A model generated the notes under the pieces. It saw nothing but the letters and a program-made list of their open reading frames with translations. It searched no databases and had not been told where the DNA came from. Shown here piece after piece: positions 1 through 11,970 of a stretch of DNA of 64,000 bases. Position numbers and translations under genes: made by a program. Each line of letters starts with the position of its first letter. Positions within the stretch are counted from its first letter, which is position 1. The DNA is from Sebastes aleutianus (lineage: Eukaryota; Chordata; Actinopteri; Perciformes; Sebastidae), in NCBI GenBank assembly GCA_916700875.1, contig CAKAKS010000031.1, positions 6,023,477 to 6,087,476 of the forward strand, in the 5' to 3' direction.

Positions 1-2480
1 TATTTTTATTGTTCGACACAGGCTATTTCAGTAAAAACATTAAATATATGACAACAGAATAGAAATAATTTTGTTTTAATTTTGTACAGCACTTTGTAGG
101 CGGACGTTTAACTGGCGTCATTATGGTAGTCGACTTGATTACAGTCCAAAATGGCGGAGGCGTAGGTCTGCTGCTGGGCGCTGGCGTTGCAATGGAACTT
201 ATAATTGACTTTCACTTCCTAGCAATATACATTCTTTGCTTAAATAACCAAATAATGTTGGTTAGGTCAGTGTTATATTTTAATCGGATATTTCTCAACT
301 ACAGACTTCACTTGATCAAAATGCTGTTTAATAAGAATGTAAACTTACAAATACCTTAAATTAGAAAATGTTTTGCCTGCATGCTTAGCCTTAACTTTGG
401 TTAGGTTAACGTTTAGCTGAAATTTTGTAATTTCTAGATTGAAACAAGGTAGTAATTGAGAATTTAAGAACGCACAGACTCATTAATGGATTCATGAGTA
501 GATGGTGCCGCCCAATCCTGCGCTCTCACAGCATGCAGACACACACAATTCACACACACATCTAAGAACATAAATTATCAAGCAAGTCAAATGAATAATT
601 ATGTTTTTATTGCACAAATTATGCCCTGTCCCCTAAACTAGCCAGTCTCTGAGGCCTGGGAAATCTATTAAGGCTGAGCTATAGATCATCCCATCCACTG
701 TGGCGTGTATATAGATCGGTCGGCTCATTTGAGGAATATTGAATCGGTTACAGTAAAGTAAGCCCCTGGATTGAGTCAAATGTAAAAATCCATGCATGTG
801 TGAGGAGCTGTCAGTGGCGTGCTGTAATGACGGATGGCGCTGGGTCTCTGTTTCAGCGAGAGGTGATAAAAAGTGGTATTATGAGCGCTGGGGAGGGACA
901 AGGGAGTGTGGGGGAGCAAAGACAGAGAAAAGAGAATTGGACCAGATCCGTCAAATGATAAGAGCAATCAGTCAATCCGGGAACGTTTCGGACGATGGAA
1001 AGTGTTATTTCCTCCCAGTGCAGTTCGGAGTCAAGGGTCGGTGAGGGGTCAAGAGTATGACCTCTGACCTCGTGCTAGTGAAGAGTGAGACACCAGTCCG
1101 TCGGCTATTGATTCATGGTCTTCACAGTTTACCCATGTTATTATCTATTGGACATGATTGGTTTCCAATTGCAGTGATTTGTAGTGAAAGTACTTTAACA
1201 CAAAGGGAGTGACAAGGAGTTGATTAGCAATTAAAAATCGTTTTTCTATAAAAGATATTGCCTTAAATTGGAAATCTTCATCCACTGTACATACATGCAC
1301 TTAATATTTGGTTTATATTATTCATACTGTTTTGTTTTTACAAAAGGAGAACGAAAGGAGAAAGAAAACTCTTTCTTTAAAGAGTGGAAAATTGCATTGT
1401 GGCAGCAGAAACATGGTAAAGAACCAACCATTCAAACACAATATTTTCAGTTGGTTATGTTATTTATTGGGATTTTAGTGCTTAATAAGACACAAATATA
1501 TTGCCATTTTTGGTTAAATACTTCACATAAAATCCACTAATTTGCTCTGAACATCATGAATATTACACTGTAAGCTGTTTAAAATGGATCAATAGTACAA
1601 AATGAAGATTTTTCACCTCAATAATGCAGGGATGTCCATGCAAAATGTCCCAGTTAAAGATCTATCTGTGAGCAGCTGTTCAGGCAAATTCACAAGTTTG
1701 TTCCAAAGTCAAAACGTTTTTGCTCTACCTGCTGAATAAGCTGAATATCCTCCTGAAAAGTCAATCAGAAAGTTTCTGGTAACATCCTACAGTATTACCA
1801 CACAACCTTGCTTCACCCTGATCTCCCCTTCTGCTTTCTGTCTCATCAAACAGAGCCATGGACGGACCCCCTACCAGGCAAACCCCCACGCGCTCTGAGA
1901 CTGACCCGCTCCGAGGTGTGAACCTCTGTCCCCCAGCTGATAGAGCCTCCCGATCATTTTTATAGTCCCCATCCCTCGCTGTTTATGACTCTGCAGTTTG
2001 ATTATAGCAAAGGGGGCTCGGAGAGGTAAGAGCCCCAGAGAGGCACACACACACATCAAAGGAGCTATGAGAGGAATGTGGACATTTGTTGTTTGTTTTA
2101 TCATCCAGTACCAGCACTTATCTGCTTAATCATAAAGGATTGGCCTGGGAATGAGGCAGGAGGGACACTGCGATGGCCAAACAAACTATCCCCAACACTG
2201 TAATTGTTACTGGAGGGATGTGCCAGATTCATATTGGTTGGAGCAGCTTACAAGGTACATGGGAGTTTTATTTGAAGAGAGAGCAGAAGAACACTTTAAC
2301 ATTACAAGTCCAGGCAGGGGATAAAGATGCATCTGAGTTATTCAGCTGCAGCTATAATCCACTATTTATGCTCCAGTTTAGACAATACGTTCACTTTTTT
2401 ACTGGGTGGAACAAATAATCAGTAACTTATGTTCTCTTGCAAACATTATCAATATCCTGTCATCAAGTATTATGGTTTCC
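1..2480. other. Gene-free region with one repeat fragment
   Basis: No exon with a recognisable protein was found on either strand. The 81-245 stretch is the diverged inverted partner of the repeat at 3960-4110. The stretches 780-1080 and 1820-2170 are less AT-rich and not visibly repetitive, so they are candidates for conserved non-coding sequence, which only a comparison could confirm. Confidence 0.4.
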
Positions 2481-2824
2481 ATGATTAGGGCAGTAACTAA
2501 TTATTTTCATTATTGATTAATTTGACAATTATCTTCCTGATTAATGGATCATTTTGTGGTCTATTGAAGTAAAAAAAAAATAGTGTAAAAATGTCCCTCA
2601 CAATTTCCCAGAGCCTCAGGTGATGATGATGTCTTCACGTTGGTTATATGGTCAAACTAATAGTCCAGAACCCAAAGATTTTAAATTTACAATGAAGTGA
2701 ATGAAAGAAAAGCAGTAAATCCTCATATTTGAGAAGCCGGAACCAGACATTTCCTCTTTATTACAGACATTTTATTTCTAGAACTGTTTTGCTTTCTGGC
2801 CCTTTTTTTATTTAGTGTTTTTAC

Positions 2825-3541
2825 TAGGGCTGTCAATCGATTAAAATATTTAATCACGATTAATCGCGTGATTGTCCATAGTTAATCGTGATTTATCGCA
2901 AATTAATCACACATTTTTTTATCAGTTCAAAATTTACCTTAAAGGGAGATTTGTCAAGAATTTAATACTCTTATCAACATGGGAGTGGGTAAATATGCTT
3001 TCTTTATGCAAATGTATTGGAAATCAATTAACAACACAAAACAATGACAAATATTGTCCAGAAACCCTCACAGGTACTGCATTTAGCATACAAATATGCT
3101 TCAATCATAACATGGCAAACTGCAGCCCAACAGGCAACAACAGCTGTCAGTGTGTCAGTGTGCTGACTTGACTACGACTTGCCCCAAACTGCATGTGATT
3201 ATCATAAAGTGGGCATGTCTGTAAAGGGGAGACTCGTGGGTACCCATAGAACCCATTTTCATTCACATATCTTGAGGTCAGAGGTCAAGGGACCCCTTTG
3301 AAAATGGCCATGACAGTTTTTCCTCGCCAAAATTTAGCATAAGTTTGGAGCGACATGGTTGGTACCAATGGATTCCTTAGGTTTTTTAGTTTCATATGAT
3401 GCACGTATCTTCACTCTAGATTTAAAACTGAGTCCGCTACAATCTAAAAATCGCAAGTCGTGTTAATGTGTTAAAGAAATTAGTGGCGTTAAAACAAATT
3501 TGCATTAACACGTTATTATCCCGATAACTTTGACAGCCCTA
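2825..3541. mobile_element. Non-autonomous hAT element, TAGGGCTGTCAA family, full copy
   Basis: The ends are TAGGGCTGTCAA and its inverse TTGACAGCCCTA. They are flanked by a perfect 8-bp target-site duplication GTTTTTAC (2817-2824 and 3542-3549), which is diagnostic of hAT. The 717-bp body has no transposase; its subterminal parts are full of ATTAATCG-like motifs. Related copies lie at 38669-39230 and 54304-54764, and shared core pieces occur at 12065-12925 and 25180-25430. Confidence 0.9.
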
Positions 3542-3839
3542 GTTTTTACATTTTAATCATGGTACAAACTTGCATGCTCCTGTTAAAAGTGCTGAGACCT
3601 GACACTCTCAACGCAATGTTAATGACAGATTGATTCCTGTTTTTGAAGCATTTCATGTTTTCCTCCTCAGTTATACAGATATATTAGTGTATTGTAGATG
3701 TCTGCCTTGCAATATATCGTATTGCACAATCACCTGTGCTGCATTACAATTGTAATCAAGAGCTACGCAAATCACATACTTTTTCTTTTTACTATTAGTA
3801 GTACTGCAGCTGCCCTTACAAAGAACTACGTACTGTTGC

Positions 3840-4390
3840 GTGCAGTATGCATACAATAAGGACATACTACTTCGTTATAACATTGCGCCTCGAACTTTGA
3901 CCCTCTTGCTCATATATCCCAGAGGATTGTAAGTCAGACTAGCCAGAAAAGCATGCTGGCTTGCATACCAAAGAACATATATTGCCAAGAAGTGAAAGTC
4001 AATTGTTCAGTTCCATTGCAACATCAGCGCCCAGCAGCAAAGCTACGCTTTCGCCATTTTGGACAGAAGGCGACTACGCCAGTAAAACGTCTGCCTACAA
4101 AATGCCTTACAAAAGTAAAACAAAACTATTTCTATTCTATTGTCATATTCTACCGTAATGGCCTGTGTTGAACAATAAAATATTATAAATATAATAAACG
4201 TTTTCAGTCCAAAATGGTGGCAGTTGTCGAAAAACATTTCATCTCTTTGCTTCTATACTCTTTGTGCATGTACTGCAAAATGCGACCAGATGTAGTAGGA
4301 CATCCTGGTATTTTTGACATACTATGTATTGGGACATACTTAATCTTTTTCTGGCAAACTAAACAGTATGGTAGTATGGGTATTGGAACA
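3840..4390. mobile_element. Dispersed repeat, inverted relative to the copy at 80-245
   Basis: The stretch 3960-4110 reads as a diverged reverse complement of 81-245. Shared parts include the CTTTCACTTC, GTTGCAATGGAAC and CCAAAATGGCG-type blocks. The outer part is rich in CATACTA and ATGTAGTA motifs typical of fish MITEs. The ends were not resolved and no coding potential was seen. Confidence 0.5.
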
Positions 4391-6225
4391 GATGGTGTTA
4401 TCTCCTCTGTTGAAAGCAGAGATGGACAAATCTGCTCTCTCAGTGTGGTCAACTACATGAGGGGCCACATAAAGTGTGTGTAAATGTTGATGCTTGGTCC
4501 CACTACCGGTCCCAAAATACCTAGTTCCTTATGGCGGTACCTGCACACAACTTAAAAGCACCTATGCATTTTTCTTCGGATGTGGTTGACTCTCAACACT
4601 GATGCATCCTGCACCGCTGCTGTAGCACCAAAGTGACTGAGCTGTAGTTACAGTGTGTGAGATACACAACACTTTAATTAAGTCACAGGATCTCGCCCCC
4701 CGCCCCCCTTTCTCTCTCTCTCTCTCTCTCTCTGGCCCTGAGAGTCAATCAGACTCTCTGCCCTTCGTTTCCCCTGTGTGGGAGGCCGGTGTGCTGGCCT
4801 GAGTAGCTGGGAAAGTCCCATGATTTATGGCCCTTTGCAGGCCTGACTGCCCCTCACCTCACTGGTGATAGAGCCAGAGGTAACGAGGACTGGTTGCTCC
4901 AATCCACTCTTCTATTTGCTAAATCCAATTTGATTCATTTGGGATTTAAAGGCACTTCACAGCGTTTGCCATGTGATGCACTAATACTATTGGAAAGATT
5001 TATCAGAGTACTTCTACGTGTAATTGGGTATATTTCTTACAGGTTGGGTGATAATCACATGGATTAGATGTTAATGATTAAACACTCCAAAGGAAGAGAG
5101 AGGGGGCATTTTATTCTCAGTCTCACATGGTAGACTTTCATTTCCTTATTCATTACTTTTTTCCTCTCTCTTTTGGTGTATGCTCCATAGAGCCCTGTAA
5201 CAGTGTAGGATGCCTTTACATGGGCAAATTGAAAGTAGCTTTAACTGAATAAGCATAGGCGCAAATATCTGTTGTGGCTTAATATTTACCTTGTGACTCT
5301 TTGTGTCCCACACTGCTGCGTCTACAATATTCAAGTGTACTACCACATGAGACCAAAGCTCATACCGAATCATTATGGAGTCCATTTTGAAGCTTTCCGC
5401 ACTCGTTTCAGTCTCCATCGGAGGATCAAGCAAGTCTGACATATTAAAATCAACCAACCTTACATACTGTACGTAGAAGGGACGCACACGAACACACTCG
5501 CCAGCAGCAGCAGGGCAGTAACTCAAGGCCAAAGGAGGAGGTTTACTTTTATCATGGGCAAAGGCGCCAAATCATGTTGGTATGAAGGGGGCTATATAAA
5601 TGCAAATTGTATTGGAGAGCTATTAGTCCTGGAAAAGGTTTGTATGTAAATGCCCTATAGGACCACAGCGGAGCACTCGGCCAGTTCAGATTAGTGGGGT
5701 TTGTGGCAAATGTGCTGCAAAAGACAAAATAGGGAAAATAGACAGAAAATGCAATTGCCTTGTGGTAAATCATGGTGAACAAGGTGAGCAGTTGAGTAAT
5801 TGAATGACCGAGGTGTTTCGGTACGGTTTATTGTGTATGCGAGAGAGAGGTATTCTACGTGCAAGTGTTGATGTTTTATGGTCATTTTGTTCAGATTTCT
5901 TGTACCTGAGCAGAACACAGTGTGGCCACAGCAGCCCTGCGAAAGTGTGAATGAGCAAGAAATTACTGCTGATTAATGGCTGCCTTGTTTATGGCCTTAT
6001 AATATTTCAACTGTGTGGTTGGCAATAGAGCGTACTATATTGATTGGAGGAAAGATTGGTGATTATGAAATGAACAAATCAAATATGGCACATCATTAAT
6101 GGAAAGTAGAGGATTTAATAATTGGGCATTAGGAGAGACCACACCAGCGCAAGGTCGCCCTCTAGCTTTAAGCAGAGAGACTCACAGTCATACCACACCA
6201 CATGAATCCACCACACAAAAAAATA
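4391..6225. other. Gene-free region left of arl3
   Basis: It contains a TC dinucleotide run near 4708-4732. The single-copy-looking stretch 4735-4960 could be conserved non-coding DNA. The 128-codon open frame at 5146-5532 (minus) has no recognisable domain and no splice context. Nothing else was seen. Confidence 0.4.
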
Positions 6226-6241
6226 CTGAATAATACTGAAT

Positions 6242-6247
6242 TTTATT
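6242..6247 (-). terminator. Probable arl3 polyadenylation signal
   Basis: An AATAAA hexamer reads on the minus strand about 305 bp past the arl3 stop. It is the nearest canonical signal and implies a short 3' UTR of about 0.3 kb. The assignment is by position only. Confidence 0.5.
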
Positions 6248-6552
6248 CAGACAGTGAATGCCTACCTTGCATTAAAAGTACCACATTACAAAAATAATTG
6301 TGTGCGGTTGTATAATACAGCCTAATATATACAGTATATACATTTTAATATATGCATTGACAGGGTTAAGAAGTTAACATCACTGCATTGACAACTTCTA
6401 CTTTGTTTTTATACTGCCAAGTGAAGACAGACTGGCAAAAGTAGCTCATATAAAAAATTATAACATGTTCTTGTCCTGGATATAAAATGACTGCATAGTT
6501 CAAAAAGTGTAAAGTGCAACTGCAGTTCTCCGTGGATCTTTTGCTTCCTGAA

Positions 6553-9500
6553 TTATTTCTTTCGAAACGATATATTCCTGCAAACCCAGTTCATGCCATC
6601 CTGGAAAGAAGAAGACAGATGTGTTTGTGTTGTTAAAATTAGTGAGATGAAACTGATATGAGCTGCAGCTTAAAAGTGTGTTTACAACCCAGAGATTAAC
6701 CCATTTGTGCCCGTGACTGAAATTTGAAAAATTCCTTTGGAAATGTTCTCTGGGCCTCAAGCACAAATCTGAAGAAATTTTCAAAATCGGTCAAACGGTT
6801 TGGCTGAGAAGTGAGTTTTTCTTATCATACTATATTTAGTCTTTGTAGATTATATAAATTTACTATATTACTATAAAATAGTAGAAAATGCCCTAGAATA
6901 AGCAGTAAACATGTGGGTACACACTTGCAAGGGACTCCTATCTATATATTCCATTTCTATTTTTCAAAAATCCTGACTTTGACCATTGATAAAAGTGGGA
7001 TTTTTCATGTGAAGAAAAAAAAAAATCACTTTCCAGACTTTTGACCAATCAGAACAAATGTTGTAACATTTTCTCCTTATCATACTAAATATAGTCTTTG
7101 AGCGCAAATGGGTTAAAACTGATTTTCATGGCACTCAAATTAATAAAAGAAAATCCCAAAACAATATCTCTAAGACTGTTATCAATTTAATGATGTATAA
7201 TATGTTGACTGGCAGTTGGGTTGTATTAATAACATTTTCTTACTGTGGCTGGTGATGACGTTCTCATAGGAGCCATTTATACGTATGGTGGAGACACACC
7301 AGCAAAGCCTCTTTGGTTGTTAGAAACATGCTTAACTTCAGACCTTTAATCCGAGCAATCTTATAAATAGTATGTATAGTTTGAGTAGGGAGAAGTCCTG
7401 TCCTCAGTTCAACACTGAACTGAACTGAACTGGTCTGCTTAATACAACAGAAATGAACTGCAGAGTTACTGCTGGCTTGTCAGTTAACATGAACACATTG
7501 ATCAGTTCAATGTGACATGTACAGAAACAATATTAACATTTGCTACATCCTAAATTTCTTCTGAAGTCAGTTATGTTTATTAGCCCACCATTTGCTGCTG
7601 CTTTTAAATTTAATCAAACTTACAAAGTGTACACAGTAAATATAAATCATATGTTCGCTTGGTCCTGTGAGTTATCAAATTGATTGCAAAGGCCACTCTG
7701 CAGCCCATCCTGCTGTGTATGCATGTGTGTATTGTATTTACCTGCAATCCCTCAGCAGTGGCTGCTGAGCAGGCCTGAACCTGCCACATGCGATCCCGGA
7801 TAGTGTGCAGATGGAGACTCTCTGCCAGCTCAGACGCCGGGGTGGCTGTCATCAGGTCCTGCTTGTTGGCAAAGACCAGCAGAGGCACAGCGGCGAGCTT
7901 TTCGTCATCCAGCAACTCAGCCAGCTCCTGGAGAAACAGACAGTGACATATGTGTGCTGGCTGAGTCAGAAATTGAAATAATATTGACTTTTTGACTTTA
8001 ATGGTACCCAACACTGTCAGAAAATATGGTTCAAATTGAGTTTGCATGCCTAAAATTAAAATATTTTCCTTAGTAATCACACTAAAAAATATTTTATTAT
8101 TGCAAACTGTAATTTGTATCTTACCAGGCTTGTCTCCTCAAACCTTTTCCTGTCGGAGCTGTCAATCACATAGATCTGCAAACAACAACAACCAAAACGG
8201 TTCATAACATGTATGAAATACTTCATTATGAGGACAACTATCTGCAAATGTTAAATATAGAGGGCCGTAAATAAAGCATTTAATTGATTAATAACTAGTT
8301 GTACAATAAAAACACCCATTCATAAATTTGTTTACAAATTGATTTATTAATCAATAAATAAATGGACTAAATTACAAAGTAATTCATTAGGAATTACTTT
8401 GTAATTTAGTCCATTTATTCATAGATTAATAAATCAATTTGGGTTAGGTAAATACAGGTTTATTCAGGCAGACAGTATCAGGAAAATAATGTGTTTTTTG
8501 AACATTACAGCATGTAAACATATTCTAGAAGAAACAGAAAATATGAACATGAAAATTAGCATGATATGGGACCTTTAGATTTCTTTAATTATGGCTATTG
8601 TAACAAGCAATTTAAGTACATTAATGAGGACCTACCAGTACATCTGTGTTCTCAAAATAATTCCTCCAGTAGGGGCGGATGTTGCGCTGACCTCCAATGT
8701 CCCAAACATTCAACTTGAAGCCAGATGATTGAACGCACTTTATATTGAAACCCTGTTGGAAGATAACATGTTTAAAGCTTCATTTAACACAGGTGAATTA
8801 AAGCATGATTTGGAAATCTGCTTGACTGGAAAATGAAGAAACGAATGAGGAAATTTGACGGTCTGTGAAAAGATTCCATATTCACAGTGTGTGACTCAGC
8901 TACAGCTGGATGCATGTGAGTGTGTGCATATTTGTACTTGTGTGGGGGTGATGTGGCTGATATCTTCTGCTGCCAGCTGTTTCAGCAGAGTGGTCTTGCC
9001 AGCATTGTCCAATCCGAGCAACAGTAAGCACACCTCCTGATCTGGGGACTGCTTCAGCCTCCGGAGAATGGACAGAAGGCCCTGCAGAGTGCATGTCAGG
9101 TGATTCAATGGGACAGCAGGTTCAGAGATGGCGTTTTCTCATTATATTGTTACGTGGCCTGAACTGCATCAGGTCATCAGAGGCCAGCATGACGTCACAA
9201 GTTGGCAGAGGATCCCAACGCAGGGCATGCACGAGGTTTAACACTCACCTCACAGCAAGAAGCATCTAGAGCATGAGGACTTAGCTGTTAGCCTGCTTGC
9301 AGTGGCCTACACATGTATCAGGCCAAAGGCTCCCATTGGTCAAGTAGATTAAGCATGTGCACAGTGAGTTGGTTGAGTCCAGGAGGTGGTATGAGGAGGG
9401 ATTTGGCTCAAGCCATTTACCTTTTTGTTAAGATGACAATGCTGTCACTGCACTCTGTGACCTGTAACATGTGCACTGAGCCAAATGTAGAAAGAACTGA

Positions 9501-10297
9501 TTTTCAACAGATGTTCCCTCAATAGACCAATGGACACATGAAGTATTCATTTCAGCACCTTAAAACTCACTTGTTTTCTTTGGCTTTGTCTTAATTTTGT
9601 AACTTTATAATTTGTGGTTTGTGCAGTTTGTCTTCTTGTTTTCATATAGTGTCTTCTTTGTCTCCCAGTTATCTCTATTTTCCTTCTCCTGTAGAGCACT
9701 CTGTAACTACTGTTTTGAAAAGTGATATAAAAATAAAATGTGCTTGCTTGCTTGCCCGCACTTAGAGGAAACCTGAATGTTTGAGAGTGAATGATCCAAA
9801 AATGAAAATAAAACATTGTTTAAATTAAAACTAGTACTTGTTATTTTCATTGACAACTCATATTATCGTTGTCAGCCAGCTATTGTTGACATTTTTTGAC
9901 AGTGTCAACTAAACAGTGACACAAAACGAATGCAGTATTAGCCAGTGTTGGAAGAAGTACTCAGATCTTTTTACTTTTTACGTAGGAGTAATACCACAGT
10001 GTAAAAATACTTTTACAAGTAAAAGATGTAAAAAATGTAGTGCGGTGGAAGTATAAAGTAGCATGAAATGGAAATACTCAAGTAAATTACAAGTACCTCA
10101 AATTTGTACATAAGTGCAGTACTTGAGTACATTTATTTATTCCACCACTGCTATTAGCTAGGTGCCCCATTCACTGACATGTAACAGTTTTCAGTAAAAC
10201 ACATCATGAAACAACAACTATCATTCAATGAAAATATAATAAAATACTATATTTTCATGTACTAATTCCAAAGCTGTGAGTTGCAGTAACTCACCAT
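6553..10297 (-). CDS. arl3: ADP-ribosylation factor-like 3 small GTPase
   Basis: Arf-family GTPase. In known ARL3 the GTP form releases lipidated cargo from PDE6D and UNC119 carriers in cilia, with RP2 as GAP and ARL13B as exchange factor. Coding exons (minus strand) are 10295-10297, 8938-9081, 8636-8752, 8125-8175, 7742-7927 and 6553-6600. All junctions have GT/AG borders and all introns are phase 0, giving exactly 182 aa, the usual ARL3 length. Visible motifs are the P-loop GLDNAGKT (24-31), WDIGGQ (66-71, with the switch glutamine at 71), NKQD (126-129) and CSA (158-160). Gly2 is present, although ARL3 is usually not myristoylated. The first coding exon holds only the ATG; the second begins GLLSILRRLK. 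The C-terminus ISFRKK differs from the NVNAKKK end of mammalian ARL3, so this may be one of several teleost arl3 paralogues. It is divergent to wbp1l. The family call is firm; the paralogue is not settled. Confidence 0.95.
6700..7112. mobile_element. piggyBac-like MITE in the last arl3 intron
   Basis: TTAA occurs at both edges (6696-6699 and 7113-7116). The inverted ends are CCCATTTGTGC and GCGCAAATGGG. TTAA target duplication with short inverted ends fits a piggyBac-type non-autonomous element. There is no open frame inside. Confidence 0.75.
8331..8442. repeat. Fold-back palindrome in an arl3 intron
   Basis: The arms of about 50 bp pair almost perfectly around 8390-8393. The left arm contains AATGGACTAAATTACAAAGT and the right arm its exact reverse complement. 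It would form a long hairpin in the arl3 pre-mRNA. It is probably a small fold-back MITE. Confidence 0.8.
9943..10150. mobile_element. Short hAT-type MITE (CAGTGTTGGAAGAAGTAC family)
   Basis: The ends are CAGTGTTGGAA and TTCCACCACTG, with a near-perfect 8-bp duplication GTATTAGC/CTATTAGC. The body is rich in the AAGTAAAAGTACTT-type motifs of this fish family. It lies in arl3 intron 1. A larger relative is at 34458-34930 and a fragment at 36080-36260. Confidence 0.75.
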
Positions 10298-10479
10298 GTT
10301 TTCTTCAGGTGTTGCTGTTGTGGCCCTTTGCTCAGCCTGAGTGGATTAACATCTCTCTGACCATGCTTCCTGGGAGAACAGCTGTCAAGTTCTGTTGCTA
10401 GGGGAACCGTGACGTCAGCGTAAACAACGTGACAGGCCCGGCATCTCTCGGGACGAGGCCGGAAAAAACGGAGGACAGT

Positions 10480-10590
10480 AGGAGGAGGAGGAGGAGGAGA
10501 AGGAGGAGAAGAAGGAGGAGAAGGAGAAGAAGGAGAAGAAGGAGAAGAAGAAGAAGAAGAAGAAGAAGAAGAACAACAACAACAACAACA
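10480..10590 (+). repeat. Polypurine GGA/GAA tract followed by an AAC repeat
   Basis: About 94 bp of uninterrupted purines (GGA and GAA triplets) are followed by an AAC run. It begins about 180 bp upstream of the arl3 start codon. Such polypurine mirror tracts can form triplex DNA. The arginine-rich and phenylalanine-rich open frames across it are simple-repeat artefacts. Confidence 0.9.
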
Positions 10591-10874
10591 TTATTGAACT
10601 TGACATTTTTTTATGGTATTTTTTTATTGAGATGTATCAAACATAAAGACAAAATTCAGCAGCATAAACAAAGAATTACTGTGCATAAAAATAAAATTTA
10701 ACATTACAGAAAAACAATATTTAATAATTATATTAAAATATTTAATAACAGCTCCTCATCGTTATTGATATTCATGTAAATCTGTCCAAATTTAGTTGAA
10801 GGGTATACAATAAATGATCACGTGTATATTTTGAATCATGTGTAGCTATATTTTGCACCTTACTTATAATCTTT

Positions 10875-11430
10875 ATTGTTTATATTCTGTTTTATTAATT
10901 TAAAAAGGGCCTACAAATATCTTTATTATGATTTATTCTCTTTTTTTCTTAAGATTTTGACTTTGCAGTTGTTTCGCTTCATTTTTGCTTCATTTTTATG
11001 CTATTTTTTTCCATATTGTATTTCGAAAGTTCAATACAGTAGTTAAACTTTAATTTGCATTGTGTGAAATCACATGTCATTTTATTTTTTATAATAATGA
11101 TAATTATAGTTAGACAAATTTTATGAAAATTTAATTAGAGTATATATATGGCTCAATAAGGAAGCTGGTTTATAATTAATAATTGATTTATAGAGAAGGG
11201 GTGGGATTAAATAAGTTTATACTTCTTCTCACTCCTTTTCGAATATGTAAATCAAGGCATCAAGTGTTGACAATTTATTTTTCTTACACTTTTCATTGTA
11301 TGTAAATACTACTTGTTTCTGACTGTCCACTAGTTGGTATGATCATTCTTTTTCTTTCTTTTTTCTTTTTTCTTTTTTTGTATTCTACATGTTCGAAATA
11401 AATTTTGAAATGAAATGAAATGAAATATTT
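10875..11430 (+). mobile_element. LINE 3' end, L2-like
   Basis: The GGGTGGGATTAAATAAGT and CTCCTTTTCGAAT blocks, then TGTTCGAAATAAA and a short TGAAA tandem tail, fit the 3' end of a fish L2-type LINE. No reverse transcriptase frame remains. Part of it (10875-11040) recurs at 11500-11615. Confidence 0.6.
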
Positions 11431-11451
11431 TCCTGGTTAGAGTATAGATGT

Positions 11452-11494
11452 TTCACACACGCAGACACACAGCGCCCTCTAGAGCTCAATGGCC
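11452..11494 (+). repeat. 43-bp direct repeat, upstream copy
   Basis: It matches 13920-13962 with two mismatches over 43 bp. The downstream copy lies just upstream of the wbp1l first coding exon. The pair brackets about 2.4 kb of transposon sequence and marks a local duplication. Confidence 0.85.
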
Positions 11495-11970
11495 GCCCTT
11501 GTTTATATTTTGTTTTATAAATTTAAAAAGGGCCAACAAATATCTTTATGATGTTTTTTTTTATTGTCTTTATTTTTTTCCATATTGTATTTCGAAAGTT
11601 CAATACAGTACTTTTTTTTCCTGGTTACAGTCAATTCAATTTCAATTCAATTAAATTTGCTTTATTGATCATGACTGTCAGGTGAACAATATTGCCAAAG
11701 CGTCAATTCAATAATAAATAAAACATTTTAAAAAGAACAAAATAAAAACAAAAACATATATATACATATATACAATTCATTAAGCAAATTACAATATATA
11801 GCTATTTAAAAAGAACATGCATGTTCTTTGGAACATGCATGGAAGAGAACAATAAAGAAGTAATTAATGTTTGTTGTGTTAATAAAACAAACAAACAAAT
11901 AAAAAACAATTAATAACAATATATTGCAATATCAAAGGATAAATGTAAAAAAAAAAGTTACAGTCTAGAT

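Noticed and set aside
5146..5532. 128-codon minus-strand open frame
   Set aside because: No family resemblance and no promoter or splice support; probably chance or repeat-derived.
10415..10701. Arginine-rich (plus) and phenylalanine/serine-rich (minus) open frames
   Set aside because: Both are translations of the GGA/GAA polypurine tract.
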